Numbered from the stretch's first letter, positions 11,784-22,775 are shown. The stretch is 64,000 bases of DNA from Neoechinorhynchus agilis (GCA_051530055.1 CM121341.1:10664001-10728000); one strand, 5' to 3'. Program-made: numbers and translations. Notes: a model not told the origin generated them from the sequence alone.

Positions 11784-12853
11784 TTGATTGCCTTCGCTCT
11801 TCGGGGTGATTATTCAATGATCGAATCCTATTGATCACTTGCATAAGTAAGAAAAATCGTTTCACTTTATCCGCTAATTGCAAAGTACAAACTCATTTCA
11901 TCATTTTTCGGTTTGTTGACTAGCAAAACTTTTGCGTCTTTTAAAAACTTACAAACGTTCAGTGTTTTTGTTTTTGTTAATTAATGTACATTGTTGACGG
12001 TGGCCGTTCGGATTATCGGCAAAATAGCTTTTTTAGTAAGAAACAATAAAACCAAAGTCGCGTACAACTAAATTGTTGATTTCCGCGCTTCATTCTCAAC
12101 TTTCTGGTTTGACACGAAATTATCACAAATGCACTTTCGTCACTTAATAAATAATCATCAGGATGGATCACAAATTAACCTTGTAGTTGATTCCTCGCAA
12201 CCTTTCTTTTATTGATTTTATGTTTTTGTATTTTGGTGTTTGTGTTGCATTTTCGGTCAAATTTATGACTAGGAATTTTCTTTATCTGCTTCTAATGGGT
12301 AGTCGTTTCAAAAAAGATTGCCTTTTAACCTGCTACTGTAATTGGAACTTTTGTAATTGTAATTATCAACTCACTATTAAATTTCTTGGACTGCAAAACA
12401 TGGTTTAACTCTTAATAGATCAACTTTTTCCCTATTAAGGACAATGAAAAAGCTTAACAAACTGTTTTCTGTGAATTTTAATGTTTCTTAGTGTTCAAAA
12501 ATAACTCATGTTCTCTCATTGGAATAAAAATAACTGGCATCCTTTTTGGTTTTAAGTTTATTTGTGCTCGACTTGCACAAAATTAGTCCAATCTCACAGA
12601 TTTTAGGAATCAACAGGTCAATTTATTCATCACAGAAATCGAGTTAAATGACGGTTTTAAACGGCGCATTCAATTCCATTATAATTTTCTAAGGATTTCA
12701 ATGTATTTTTACGAGGAATCGACATGCTGTCGACATATTTTCTTTTCGTAAATTAATCAGCTTAAACATATAACGAGATTAACTTTTCCATAACGTCGAT
12801 TAACCTTTGTTTAGAGATTTTTTATTTGCACAAAACAACAATGCGACAGGTAA

Positions 12854-14011
12854 TCAGTTTAGTCTTTGTGAACATAAATTCAGTGAGTCGGTTTCTAACC
12901 ATAACAAAAAAAGATAAAATAAAATTTTGAATAACAAGTTAGTCCGTCTACGTGAGATTCTACCGATTGTGTTCTTCATTTCGGTTTGTTCGTTGTTGCA
13001 AGATTCGTCGGATATGCCTATGTTCAAATTGATCTGTTCGCAATCATCCATTGTTGTTCGATTATCAAGATCAAGCTCCAGTCTTGTCGAAAGATTGAAA
13101 CATATTGAACGTTGGAACAAAAGGACGTAAGCATGAAGAAGTGAACGACGAATAGACTTCGTCCTCGTACCCAATTGAATCTTTTCGTCATCTGCAATTA
13201 GCCATCGGTAGAGTTCTTGCCTTACAATTGCTGTATAATGGCCATACTCCGTACTGTCCGAATGATGGCAAACTGCGGAGCTGAGATCGTAACGATAGCA
13301 AAATTCTCGGCACAAACCAGGTAAATAAAAACTCGTTGGAATTGTAATGTTGTGACCATTCTTTAGATTGCCAATCGTATTAAATATCGTAACGATCAAG
13401 CAATCAGGACTTTCTGTGGTTACCCGAGTCTCCTTAGTTCGTCCTCCGCATTCCTCGCATGGAATTACACAATCGTTTGGAGTTCCAATGTAGCTGCGAA
13501 GAAGCTCACACAGATTCTGTTTCCCATTATTTGCGAAAATTGGTATCATTTCGGATTCTTCAAAACGATAACTCACGGCACCGCATTCTTCACATTTGTA
13601 GCTCAATGAAAAGTTACATTTGTAAGATCCGATCGCAGTCGAACAGATATCAGCAAACTCAACAGGATGATTTTTAGCAAAGTCATCGATAGTTTGATTT
13701 AATGCAATCATCATGAACTCATTCGCATCGGACTGTCTATTGAAGTTTATTCCGTTGACGAAAGTAAGTCGTTGAATCAGTCGCTTAGCGGCATCGAATG
13801 GACCGAGTTTAACATTTTTCATTCGCCGTAAAATTCTCTTTAATTCACATTTTAAACAAAAGACATTATCATTAATGTCATAAGTGCACTCCGTCTCGGT
13901 TTCGGCGCTGATAAATTGGTGAAATGGACGGTTGTAGAAGATTGCTTGAAGAACGGAATTTACAAAGCATTTGAACGATCCGTTTTTAAGTCCAACTGCT
14001 TGGTTGCTCAT
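12854..14011 (-). CDS. USP-family ubiquitin carboxyl-terminal hydrolase
   Basis: Single-exon 385-residue ORF starting at ATG. Peptidase C19: the Cys box GLKNGSFKCFVNSVLQAI places catalytic Cys at residue 15, the QSDANEFM block follows near 93, and the His box EYGHYTAIVR places His at 258, with W270 and the DD pair at 274-275. Two CxxC pairs (residues 140/143 and 185/188) form the structural zinc site. It should cleave ubiquitin from substrates and looks catalytically intact. The start is almost at the Cys box, so there is no N-terminal extension. The last 30 residues contain a hydrophobic stretch (LLFKILFYLFLLWL, about 359-372) that could be a tail anchor, unusual for USPs. It resembles the short USP17/36/42-like group, but orthology is not established. 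No introns, unlike its neighbours. Confidence 0.9.
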   Translation of the reverse strand: MSNQAVGLKNGSFKCFVNSVLQAIFYNRPFHQFISAETETECTYDINDNVFCLKCELKRILRRMKNVKLGPFDAAKRLIQRLTFVNGINFNRQSDANEFMMIALNQTIDDFAKNHPVEFADICSTAIGSYKCNFSLSYKCEECGAVSYRFEESEMIPIFANNGKQNLCELLRSYIGTPNDCVIPCEECGGRTKETRVTTESPDCLIVTIFNTIGNLKNGHNITIPTSFYLPGLCREFCYRYDLSSAVCHHSDSTEYGHYTAIVRQELYRWLIADDEKIQLGTRTKSIRRSLLHAYVLLFQRSICFNLSTRLELDLDNRTTMDDCEQINLNIGISDESCNNEQTEMKNTIGRISRRRTNLLFKILFYLFLLWLETDSLNLCSQRLN

Positions 14012-14793
14012 TGTCTAAATTAAAATTGTAAATAGAATTTCTATTGAGTTATTAGGTCAAATTTGAGTGAATACAGCGGGAGAAATTTCGATCACTGCCG
14101 GTCCCAGTGAAAAGATTTGGACGGATTTCTGTTAATAGATTCGCAGTTCAGTTTTTCGCAGGAATATAACGTGATTTGCGCTTATTTTGCGTTCGTTTCG
14201 GTGGCCACCTTTACTGTTTTTGGAAAATGAGCGTAATACAAAATTTGCTGTTTACGTAAATAATACTAATTTTAGAAAATATTTTCTATGAAAATGGTAG
14301 CAAATTTTTCGGAGTTTATCTGCGGTTATTTAATTTTTTATAGTCGAACAATAGAATATTGAATGCTCATGCAATATTGCTGAAATCAAAAACGCGATTA
14401 CCATTAAACGTCAAATAACATTAAATATTGAGCTTCTTCGCAAAGTATTTACTTCAGAATTTCCTTGATTTCGTGCCATGAAGGGTTTCGTTTTAAACCA
14501 AAAAGATCTCCAACTGAGCAAACTTTTCCGTTTGTCAACATCGTGAACAATTTATTTATTATTTCGTTTTCACGACTAGAGTCAATTGAGGGATTCCACA
14601 AAGATTAATTGACCACAAATAATGCTTAAGGGTAAATATATTACTTTATACAATTTTTCGGCTCCTTCAGTTTTCGGTTTTAAATTACTATTCAAATATA
14701 TAGTTACTGACCGCCATACAAACGTTCAACGATGCTAAATCCAAGGTTCAATAAATGCATCGCAAGAAGTTAGGTATTTTTTGTTTTTTATGT
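14012..14793. other. Intergenic, no gene seen
   Basis: About 780 bp of AT-rich sequence upstream of the USP gene. I see no coding region, RNA gene or repeat here. It presumably holds the USP promoter. Confidence 0.5.
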
Positions 14794-14950
14794 AAACAAA
14801 GGTCTATTTTTAAGTTTTTTTTACTAGCAAGCCGGTATTGTTATCATCTTTAAATTTTAGTCTATCCCTTTCTTGTCCGGCTTATTTTTTTAGGCATAAA
14901 GCCAAACGAATTACATCAGAGAAGTGATATAACCACATAGTCTCTGATGC

Positions 14951-15134
14951 ACGGTTAAGAGTTTGTACATTCCTCCGGATTCTCAGATACTTCCAGGAGG
15001 CGGGACTCATCAGTGAGTTTCCTCCCTTCAGCGGTATTTCGTCCCCTTTGGCTGTGCGTCATTGGTGGTAACGGATTCGAACAACTTGACCCCTAATCGG
15101 GATCACGGGCATTAGTCCACTTGACCACCTCGAC
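14951..15134 (-). mobile_element. tRNA-derived SINE, copy a
   Basis: On the minus strand the head begins near 15134 with GTCGAGGTGGTCAAGTGG, which contains an A-box-like TGGTCAAGTGG. A B-box-like TTCGAATCC follows about 60 nt later, as in a type II (Ser/Leu-like) tRNA. A non-tRNA body follows with GGGGACGAAATACC and later CTGATGAGTCCC. The variable loop and missing acceptor pairing argue against a functional tRNA. Closely matched by copy b, more distantly by 31495-31690 and 59690-59965. Confidence 0.75.
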
Positions 15135-15654
15135 ACAACTACGAAATGTCAAACTCAGCCAGTTCATCGACTGGTTCGTTTTCTTAGCTAACAATTGAGG
15201 TAACCGCCTCTTTGACGAAATTTCCAACTAGGCTTTTTCCTTAGAGTTCCCTCTCGATTAGCGCTTTTTGAAGGTCTTCGCCTGGCAAGCTTCCGGAAAT
15301 GAGGTGCCCATTTCGATTTTTGTTAGTAGCTTTATTTCGTAATGAGCTTGCCAAGTAATATTAGTGAGTAGCGAAAAAATCGAACATCCTTATATTTATT
15401 GGTCGCAGACAATACCTGTAATTAGTTCGGGATCTGTCGTCGGAGTTATCCTTATCCATCAACGTTGAAGCGTGAGTCATCATCTAAATCGCACTAGAGA
15501 TTTTCAATACTAATTCTAAAGGCGAATACACAGACCAGCATGGAAAAGATAAATTCTAAGTAAAAATATATTACATGGTGAAGAGATGACCAATGTTGTC
15601 AAAATAATAATCAATACCTTTGTCTATTTGTAGCATTATGCTTATTTTTTCGAT

Positions 15655-15890
15655 ACATCGATTTCGGCCTGGGAAGCGCTTTTCTTTGCTCAATGCCCAA
15701 GACCGTACGGTTATAAGTTTGTACATTCCTCCAGATCCTCAGATACCTCCCGGAGGCGGGACTCATCAGTGAGTTTCCTCCCTTCAGCGGTATTTCGTCC
15801 CCTTTGGCTGTGCGTCATTGGTGGTAACGGATTCGAACCACTTGATGCCTAATCGGGATCACGGGCATTAGTCCACTTGACCTCCTCGAC
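15655..15890 (-). mobile_element. tRNA-derived SINE, copy b
   Basis: Same head and body as copy a, in the same orientation, with a longer 3' part running through CCGTACGGTCTTGGGC to CAGGCCGAAATCGATG, which is shared with the copy at 59690-59965. The direct match to copy a continues beyond the tRNA head to about 15921 (against 15163), so part of the flank was duplicated with it. Confidence 0.75.
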
Positions 15891-16027
15891 ACAACTACGA
15901 AATGTCAAACTCAGCCAGTTTATCGACTCAGGGTGAGCGCTGTGTTCTATTTTTAAGTTTGGCTTTATGCCTAAAAATAAGCCGGACAAAGGGATAAACT
16001 AAAATTTAAAGATGATAAACAAAGGTC

Positions 16028-17140
16028 GATTGAATATTTCTGTTTACAAACTATCGCGGTTTTTAAGCTCAGTTTTATAAAGCAGTCGATTTGCTATTTC
16101 AAACGGCTGCAACTACCTTTATTTCAAATAAAAAATCTAAAATTATTCGAAATGCAAGGGAAAGAGATAGTAGGTTATTTTGTTCAACAAACGTTGATTA
16201 AATAACGAAACAAATCATAAAAGCATCAAAATTCGTAGAGTATAGAATAGTCTTTGAACTTTTGGTGTTCTGCAATTGTATCATTTTGGGAACTATGAAA
16301 AAGCAATAATATTTTTAACCCTTTTTCCGTGCATGTTTATGCGATTTAAGCCTTCGGGAAAAAATAGAATTTAAATCATATCTTCAATTTTTTTCACTTT
16401 GCAAAAATGCGTATTTTTAACCAGATTTAAAAACTTATCTTCCAAGAACGGTTATCGGCGTTAAAAGTACATTTCAAGGAGCAGAACGGTAAAGATGGAA
16501 GGAAATTAGAGTTGCTTGATCAATAGAAAAAGGTGACCGATATCTTCATTTATTTTTTAGAAAATCAATGCTAAACCAACATTCAAATTATCTTCACCCT
16601 CAAAAGATTACTTATTTAAAAATATAAATGTGAAATCGGAGAAATGTGTGCATTAAAATCAATCGGAATGTGTTCTCAGCTATCGAACACAAATTGTATT
16701 TTCGGCGTCTTAAATTGTTCTTCAATCACCCATTTAAAGGCAATTTTATTTAGGGATACTTTGATCACTGTCGTTCTCAGGATGAGGTTCATCTTGAACA
16801 GGACCATGTTCTAATGTTGAAGTATCTTTTTCTGGTTTCAATCTTGATTTATTTGACTCATTTACATTCTGGCCAAAAACAACAGCTTTCGATTTGTTTC
16901 GCAGTGAACAGGAATGTTATTTAAAGTCTTCAAGCAATTTTATAAAAGATTTTTTACAAAGCGAATATAATCCTCTTTGTCAGCTTAAAAAATTGGCTTG
17001 AATCGATGTATCGGTGTGATTTGTTAACATAAAATCGCTAATGTTCCAAAAACGATTGACCGCTGGGCTCTGAATGGACGAAACGCCGAAAATGAAAGAT
17101 TGACTAACAAAAATAAGAAGCATTTGTATTAATGCTTAAT
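16028..17140. other. Intergenic, no gene seen
   Basis: About 1.1 kb of AT-rich sequence with no supported coding region, RNA gene or clear repeat. Confidence 0.5.
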
Positions 17141-17279
17141 GTCCACTTTTTACTGCTTCCTATATTTAATTTTTATTAAGAAGGCTTTTATAATTGTTAC
17201 GCAGGGTACGTTTTCCCTAAACAGTTTTTTATAAATTCTGTATTTATGATCGAGAAAGATAGTTAGATTTCTTTGGTTA

Positions 17280-17369
17280 CAAAAGTTCGAATTATACTCG
17301 TGGTGGAAATAATAGCACATTCGATTTATTGGAAATATTTCGTGAGTTAACCTCGCCTCATCAGTCATC
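17280..17369 (-). repeat. Short dispersed repeat with CTGATGAGGCGAGGTTA core
   Basis: On the minus strand GACTGATGAGGCGAGGTTA is followed by a CGAAATAT block and CCAATAAAT. Related sequence lies at 11146-11262 (+), at 19075-19195 (+) and, more diverged, at 51700-51860. A hammerhead-like core (CTGATGA, hairpin, GAAA) sits at 17338-17364. Confidence 0.6.
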
Positions 17370-17639
17370 TAAAAATATGATTTTCACATTCAGGTTTTAA
17401 GCTCGAGTGCGCGGGATGGCCAAACCCGAAGTTCGATGCCAATTATCCGCTCGAACCCCCTGCGTTATACTACGTTTTTTCCATGATTTTTAGTATTGCT
17501 TTTTAGCACGTTGCTGGCTGAAAGTTTCAAGCTAAAATTCGCTTTATTTCCTTCCATTGTGTTGGACACAGCGATGTGTAAGGCCTCCAAAACAAGCCGT
17601 TTTTTAAGTTTTACTCTATTTCTATAAAATTGGTGCCGC

Positions 17640-19079
17640 CAAAATCCCCTCGATGCTTACATGTCGTTTGATGATTAGAGATTATCGACGAATGCTCAAA
17701 TCGACTACAGGTTTCCTTATGTTGAGCGACCCTCTTCTTGATGTCCTGTGTCGTTTCTCCCATTTAGACTCTATCACGATGTTCACACTGCATTCTATAG
17801 ATCCCACGAATCGGCTCAATTTTACCCTTCCTCTTGAATGTGCTTCTCAGAGCGATTCCTTTAGTATTGGATAGACAAATTCCAACCCTCCTTCTCATAA
17901 CGGAATAAATCATTTGATTCGTGTCATCATCAACGAAGTGCACTCTTTCGAAGCATACAGGCTCGGCAGACGATTTTTGGTTGTTATGCGGATGGTAGTT
18001 ACTGTCTGGGATATCTTATTATTTTCAGCTCCTGTGCTATCCTTTCCCTACTCCATGCAAATCGAGCAGATGACATAAGAGAAACTCTCCGGGAGTACGA
18101 AGTGACAGCCGAGATTACATGCCTCATCGGTTTTTGAATTGACCAGTGTGGTGGTCCGCATGGTAGGTTCTCCTTGCGATAAAGTGAAGTGCTAACTTTG
18201 CCCTGTGCAGAACGATTGAAAAGGACGTCCAGGAACGAGATCTCACCCTTGATGTTCTCTTCATTGACTGTCCATTGCATGTGTGGATCGTGACTGTTAA
18301 GTTCAGCATTTAGTGAATCTCCGTTGTTGTATGAATCAGTCAAAAGAAATACATCGTCCACATAACGCCACTACCGATTAACATGACTATGAAGCTCCAA
18401 GAAAATAGTCTCCGAATCCCGTATGAAGATGTCAGCGAAGGTCGGGCTAATGACGATACCATGGCTACACCATCTTTTTGATCGTGGAAAGGATCCTCAA
18501 ATTCAAGGCAGCCATCCATGTGCACCATTGAATTAGTGAATAACAAGTTGCCAGGTCCAAACTTGGTCTACTGCAATTCTTAGCTAGTAAATTAGCCGAT
18601 AATCGATCGTTTTAATCAGCGGGACATTGGTGAACATTGAGTTTACATCGGCCGTAAACATCCTGTAGAGCTTAACGTTAATTTTCCTGATCTCATTCGC
18701 AAACGTGTGTCCATCCTTGATGTGTGAGGAGGAAATGCTTAAAATCAATCGTAATAAAGCATTCATCATTTTGGATAGGCGATGATTGAAAGAAATATAA
18801 CTGGCTATAATTGAACGGTATTGCAGGATGGGTTTGTGAATCTTCGGGAGGAGATAGAGAAACGCACATTTAGTCGATGATGATCGTGTCATGTTGTAAA
18901 ATTGAGGACTGATCAGAGACCGGTTCACCAAATTCCTGAGGAAACCGTTAAGTTTAGTTTCTCTGCTTCTCGTGGGATCTCTAGCCAACCTCTCAAATTT
19001 GTGCGAGTTAAGAAGATCCAAAGCCCTGTTTTGATAACCTTCCATGCCCACAGCTACTAAAGCACGTCCTTTGTCGGAT
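17640..19079 (-). mobile_element. Penelope-like element copy 2, RT plus part of GIY-YIG endonuclease
   Basis: Minus strand. 19051-18584 encodes the RT N-terminal half and 18361-17999 the second half, starting MDDVFLL, as in copy 1. Downstream, 17880-17650 reads as a GIY-YIG nuclease: IRGIYRMQCEHRD, then MGETTQDIKKRVAQHKETC. One stop interrupts the Y-I-G position and another break separates the RT halves, so it is dead. Copy 1 differs at only about 15-20 positions over the shared 1.25 kb. Confidence 0.85.
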
Positions 19080-19195
19080 GAGGCGAGGTTACATCGCGAA
19101 ATATCTCCAATAAATCAAATATGCTATTACCGGGAGGATTTTCACCAAAATTGTACTTTGACTTACCCGATGGATTTTCTATCGATGATCTTCCT
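19075..19195 (+). repeat. Short dispersed repeat at the 5' edge of Penelope copy 2
   Basis: CGGATGAGGCGAGGTTACAT then CGCGAAATATCTCC and CCAATAAAT match the 11146-11262 and 17280-17369 repeats. The hairpin GCGA/TCGC between the CGGATGA and GAAA blocks is a perfect 4-bp stem in this copy. The repeat directly abuts the Penelope copy. Confidence 0.55.
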
Positions 19196-19644
19196 CTTAT
19201 GTTTGCTGTTAAAATTGTCGGAGTACTTAAAATGGTTAAAAATAGAACTCCGTTCAATTCAAATATCGTGAATAAAATTGGAAATGAAGATGTTTCAAGA
19301 TTATATGATGAAAATCTCCTCCGCTAAACTGATCCACTTAACACCTCTATGTTTTTAAAAACAATAATCGTGATCGATTGTAAATATCGTAATGTGTTTG
19401 ACTGGTTTTGGTGATCAGCACAAACAGTTCTTTAAATAATCAGGTAATTGATGACTTTTCAGTTTAAGCATCCTGAAAAATATCAACCTTTTCGTCGATT
19501 TTAGTGATTCTATTATCATGCATTTTATTCTGATAAAAAGTTAATTATTTAAGAATTATTGTATGTCGAGTATTTTATAACTGATGATGAGCCCGACGAG
19601 GTTCGAAACGTCTTTAATAAATTATCAATTAATAATTATTCTTT

Positions 19645-19835
19645 TGGTCTTCACTCAGTAAATAATTTTTTATTAAAAACCTTTCCAAGCTCATCGAGTT
19701 CATCATCAGTTTGCTTGTAAGTTTTCTCAACTGTGAATGGGAGTTAAAAAAACTAACAAACAAACTGTTGATGAACTCGACGAGGTTCGAAACATTTTAA
19801 TAAAAGAATATTTACCAGGTGAAGACTTAAAGAAT
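19645..19835. repeat. Palindromic (foldback) element, family F1
   Basis: The left arm (GTCTTCACTCAGTAAATAA through GAGTTCATCATCAGTTTG) is inverted in the right arm (CAAACTGTTGATGAACTCG through ATTTACCAGGTGAAGAC). Each arm carries a GAACTCGACGAGGTTCGAAAC-type block in opposite orientation. A separate unpaired copy of the block is at 19581-19612. Related copies: 27290-27385 (one arm), 33712-33795 (one arm), 35745-35930, 44985-45172, 57095-57268. Confidence 0.7.
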
Positions 19836-20365
19836 AACCCCAGTACCTCACATATCGACATTTTTATATTATTTGTTTTCACAATTTTTATAATTACGAT
19901 TCTTAATCTCGGGTTATTGCATTCAATCGATACCGACAGGTGAATTAATAAGGCTCCTGCCACAGAATTTGGATGCATTTTAAAGCATCTATTAAGCAAG
20001 AGTAATATAATTAACTCTGATGTGAGAGCGGACATTGATTAGTGGCGTGGGAAAAGAATTTGTTTGATGGTCTTCGCCAGTGAATTCGCACACTTAAATT
20101 AGCCTGTCGAAAAATCTTTATATTAAATTCTTTTCTCGATAAGACGCTTTTATATTGCCTTTAATTAAATCAACAGGGGATTAGATACTGTATATTATAT
20201 TACCTGTATTTTCTGATAAATGAGTGTCGGTTATTTTCTTTGAAAAATATAAGCAAACCAGAGTTAATATTCTACAAAAACAGGCATTTTTTAATTCTTT
20301 TTTTAAAATCGTACAAAAAGTATTGACAAGTAATATGGAGTTTTTGTTTTTAAAGCAAGCGCCAT

Positions 20366-21109
20366 TCAGCATCTTCTTATTCTTCCTTTCGAAACAGTTT
20401 TCTTTGGTTTAGATTCGAGTGGTTGAATGCAAGGCGAGAATGGATGATAATCTGAGAAACAAAGAGTACAGTAACTAATTCCGCATGATCGATATCCACA
20501 TTGTCCACGTTGATGATCCATGTCCTCCAAAGACCTCCGCCTGCATTTTGGACATCTCCAACATCTATAGTTGCGGTCTGAATGTAAAGTGCCGATTAGA
20601 TTAAAATCAATTTGTTCAATCTCATTGCTCTTCTTTTTCTTTTTTACTGGCACGCAATTATGAAGCGTCGACGAGAGAACCGGTGCGTCGATATTTCGCT
20701 TCCGTTTTTTGCCTTTTGGTCCAACATTTTCCTTGTTTTCATTGTCGATAATTTGGTGTTCTGGTTCTTTAGGTACCCTCCATTTTCTCTTTCTCGACCG
20801 TTGAGCAGTACAGTTTTCTTGGCAGATTTTCTTTTGAAACATTTGAGAAATATATTCCGGTGGAGGAATAGTAGGAAGAGACATTCTTTGTCGACGACTA
20901 AGTTTAGATACAGGTTTAAACTCTTGCAAGTCATCAGCTGTTCCTAGCGAATCGCGTTGACCTCGTTTTCTTGCAGTAGTTTCTCGAGATATTCCGTGTC
21001 TTACGACAAGAGCAAATAATTCTTTGGATGAATCGAAATCCACTGTGTTCATTGATCTAAGGTTCACAAGGTTCATTTTAGTAGGTAATAAGAAAGTGCG
21101 ATAGACCAT
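20366..21109 (-). CDS. Emi1/Emi2/Rca1-like APC/C inhibitor with ZBR domain
   Basis: Single-exon 247-residue ORF from ATG. The C-terminal third is a zinc-binding region of the Emi/Rca1 (FBXO5/FBXO43) type: CWRCPKCRRRS, then CGYRSC, YCTLC and YHPFSPC, the spacing of the IBR-like ZBR. Family members block the APC/C ubiquitin ligase during the cell cycle. The last residues (KPKKTVSKGRIRRC) resemble the family's basic C-terminal tail, which normally ends in Arg-Leu; here it ends in Cys. The middle is rich in Lys/Arg with KEN-like and NLS-like runs (KENVGPKGKKRKRN). I see no F-box, so it is shorter than vertebrate Emi proteins. An RDSL segment near residue 50 could be a D-box-like element. A CCAAT box lies about 40 bp upstream of the ATG. 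Confidence 0.75.
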   Translation of the reverse strand: MVYRTFLLPTKMNLVNLRSMNTVDFDSSKELFALVVRHGISRETTARKRGQRDSLGTADDLQEFKPVSKLSRRQRMSLPTIPPPEYISQMFQKKICQENCTAQRSRKRKWRVPKEPEHQIIDNENKENVGPKGKKRKRNIDAPVLSSTLHNCVPVKKKKKSNEIEQIDFNLIGTLHSDRNYRCWRCPKCRRRSLEDMDHQRGQCGYRSCGISYCTLCFSDYHPFSPCIQPLESKPKKTVSKGRIRRC

Positions 21110-21299
21110 TAGCTTGGGATATCTACCTGCAGCGATGCGCGTTTGCTGCAGCCAATCAGAATGCGAGAAGATACATAAAAGCCTAATTAAGTCGTATTAA
21201 CTGCTTGGAATTGGAATATTTTTGCGGTGCATTTAAGTGGTATATTAAGATTGTGCATTAGGAATTAAGACACTGCTGTTAATTTCCCAGGTATGCATT

Positions 21300-22370
21300 T
21301 GAAGCAAATTATTTAATCTTCTTAGCTCTAAAACTCCTATCTTAAATAATGCTCAGTCAAGTACTAACTGACATGTGAACATTGAATGATATCTTTGGCT
21401 CGTGGGCAGCACTATCATTTTGCATTATTCCTCAAGCAAAAAAGACGGTAAACGGGTGTCAAATTATGATCATGTTATGCGATCATCCATTCATTGTCAA
21501 GCGACATAAAGAACACGCCCCATTGTTTTCGTCGAAGGTAAAGAATTGCTTTGAACCGTGTGAAATTTCGCAGGTAATCGCTACGTAGGATCATAAATTT
21601 ACGATGAAAGATTATTTATCCGATTTTTTACAATTCTTTTTCGCAATCTGTATTTACTTTAATTATGCGATTATTTATACCTGCATGCCGCGATGATATC
21701 AAGGAATTGACCTTTCTAAAAATCAATTGATTTGTTAACTTTTTATGAACAATTTTCGTTGACCGAAAAAAACTGTCAAGGAAAATCGAAAATATTTAAC
21801 ACCACGAAATATTTAGTTAACTAATTTGGACATAATTGCTCGAATCTTTGACACCTTGTGATGATGTAATCGATTCGGCGAGTTGAGGAAAATTTAATCA
21901 TTGAGACAATTGGTTTTTGATTAAATATCTTGCTGTTTTTTGCACCCAAGTAATAAAGGTGCACAATAAAATTAACTGATCGCTGATTACCACTCACTGT
22001 TTACCTTTGCAACCCTGTTATATTTTATATGAATTTACTTCTGAGCCGATTTATCTGCAACGATTTCATTTGAGTGAGGTTTAAAATGCGAAATTTATTG
22101 TGGTCAACATAAACCAAAGAATCATGTCCCTTTGGAACTTCGGTGTGATTCATGAGAGGATAAATGGAACGATGATCAGTCACGAAATCGATATGGAGGA
22201 AAACCGATTCTCAAGATAAAAATATATCACTGAAAAGTTAACTAGTGACGTTTTAAAGCTGTTGTGATGATCGAGAATCAATTTCTGGATTGTCCACAAA
22301 AGCGCGCCTACACTTAGGCGAATCCTGACGATAACTGGACATCATGAAACGCCGGAAACATGTCCAGCAC
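21300..22370. other. Intergenic, no gene seen
   Basis: AT-rich sequence between the 5' end of the Emi-like gene and a retroelement remnant. No convincing coding exon on either strand. Confidence 0.45.
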
Positions 22371-22375
22371 CGTTG

Positions 22376-22690
22376 ATGTGTACGCAACAGGAAAATCCGT
22401 GGGCATAAATGACCGACAATATTCGATTTGCAATTGAAGCAAAGTAGTCTACGAGATTACCTGCGAACGATATTTAGCGCTGACAATGCCAAGGACCCGG
22501 TGGAACTTTCTATCGCCGATGCACTAATATCCCGGGCGGTTGGAAGGGGAAGTCGTTTCTGAAGACAATGCGAGGGGTAGTTCTGGGCATCAATTCGACA
22601 ATGCTTCAGAACTGTTCAAAAGTCGGGATGAACTTTCTGCTTCGATGTCGCTACGAGGAAGCCGTAAGACGGCGAAAGCTCAAAAATAAA
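22376..22690 (+). mobile_element. Degraded Penelope-like nuclease remnant
   Basis: Contains DPVELSIADALISRAVG, close to DPVDLSIAEALLIGRGG in the remnant at 6206-6462, and both end with a similar GAAGCCGT-AAG-CGGCGAAA run. Heavily broken. Confidence 0.45.
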
Positions 22691-22775
22691 TATTTTTCTT
22701 TATCATTACAATAGCCCGCCCAAGTGTCCATTTAAAACACTTGATAAAATAGCACGGAAAATCTGGCGGTCTTTA

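Larger units (their letters stand above)
14794..16027. mobile_element. Composite repeat element flanked by an 11-bp direct repeat, with inverted ends and two SINEs inside
   Basis: The 11-mer AAACAAAGGTC occurs perfectly at 14794-14804 and 16017-16027, consistent with a target-site duplication. Inside, a roughly 60-bp inverted repeat (starting ATCATCTTTAAATTTTAG near 14837, its complement ending near 16016) brackets the unit. Two direct copies of a tRNA-derived SINE occupy 14951-15163 and 15655-15921. Long TIRs with a 9-11 bp duplication are typical of Mutator-like elements, so a non-autonomous one is my best guess. No transposase is present. Confidence 0.55.

Noticed and set aside
15060-15134. 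Functional tRNA gene (A and B boxes)
   Set aside because: Acceptor stem does not pair and the sequence continues into a shared body present in several copies, so it is a SINE head.
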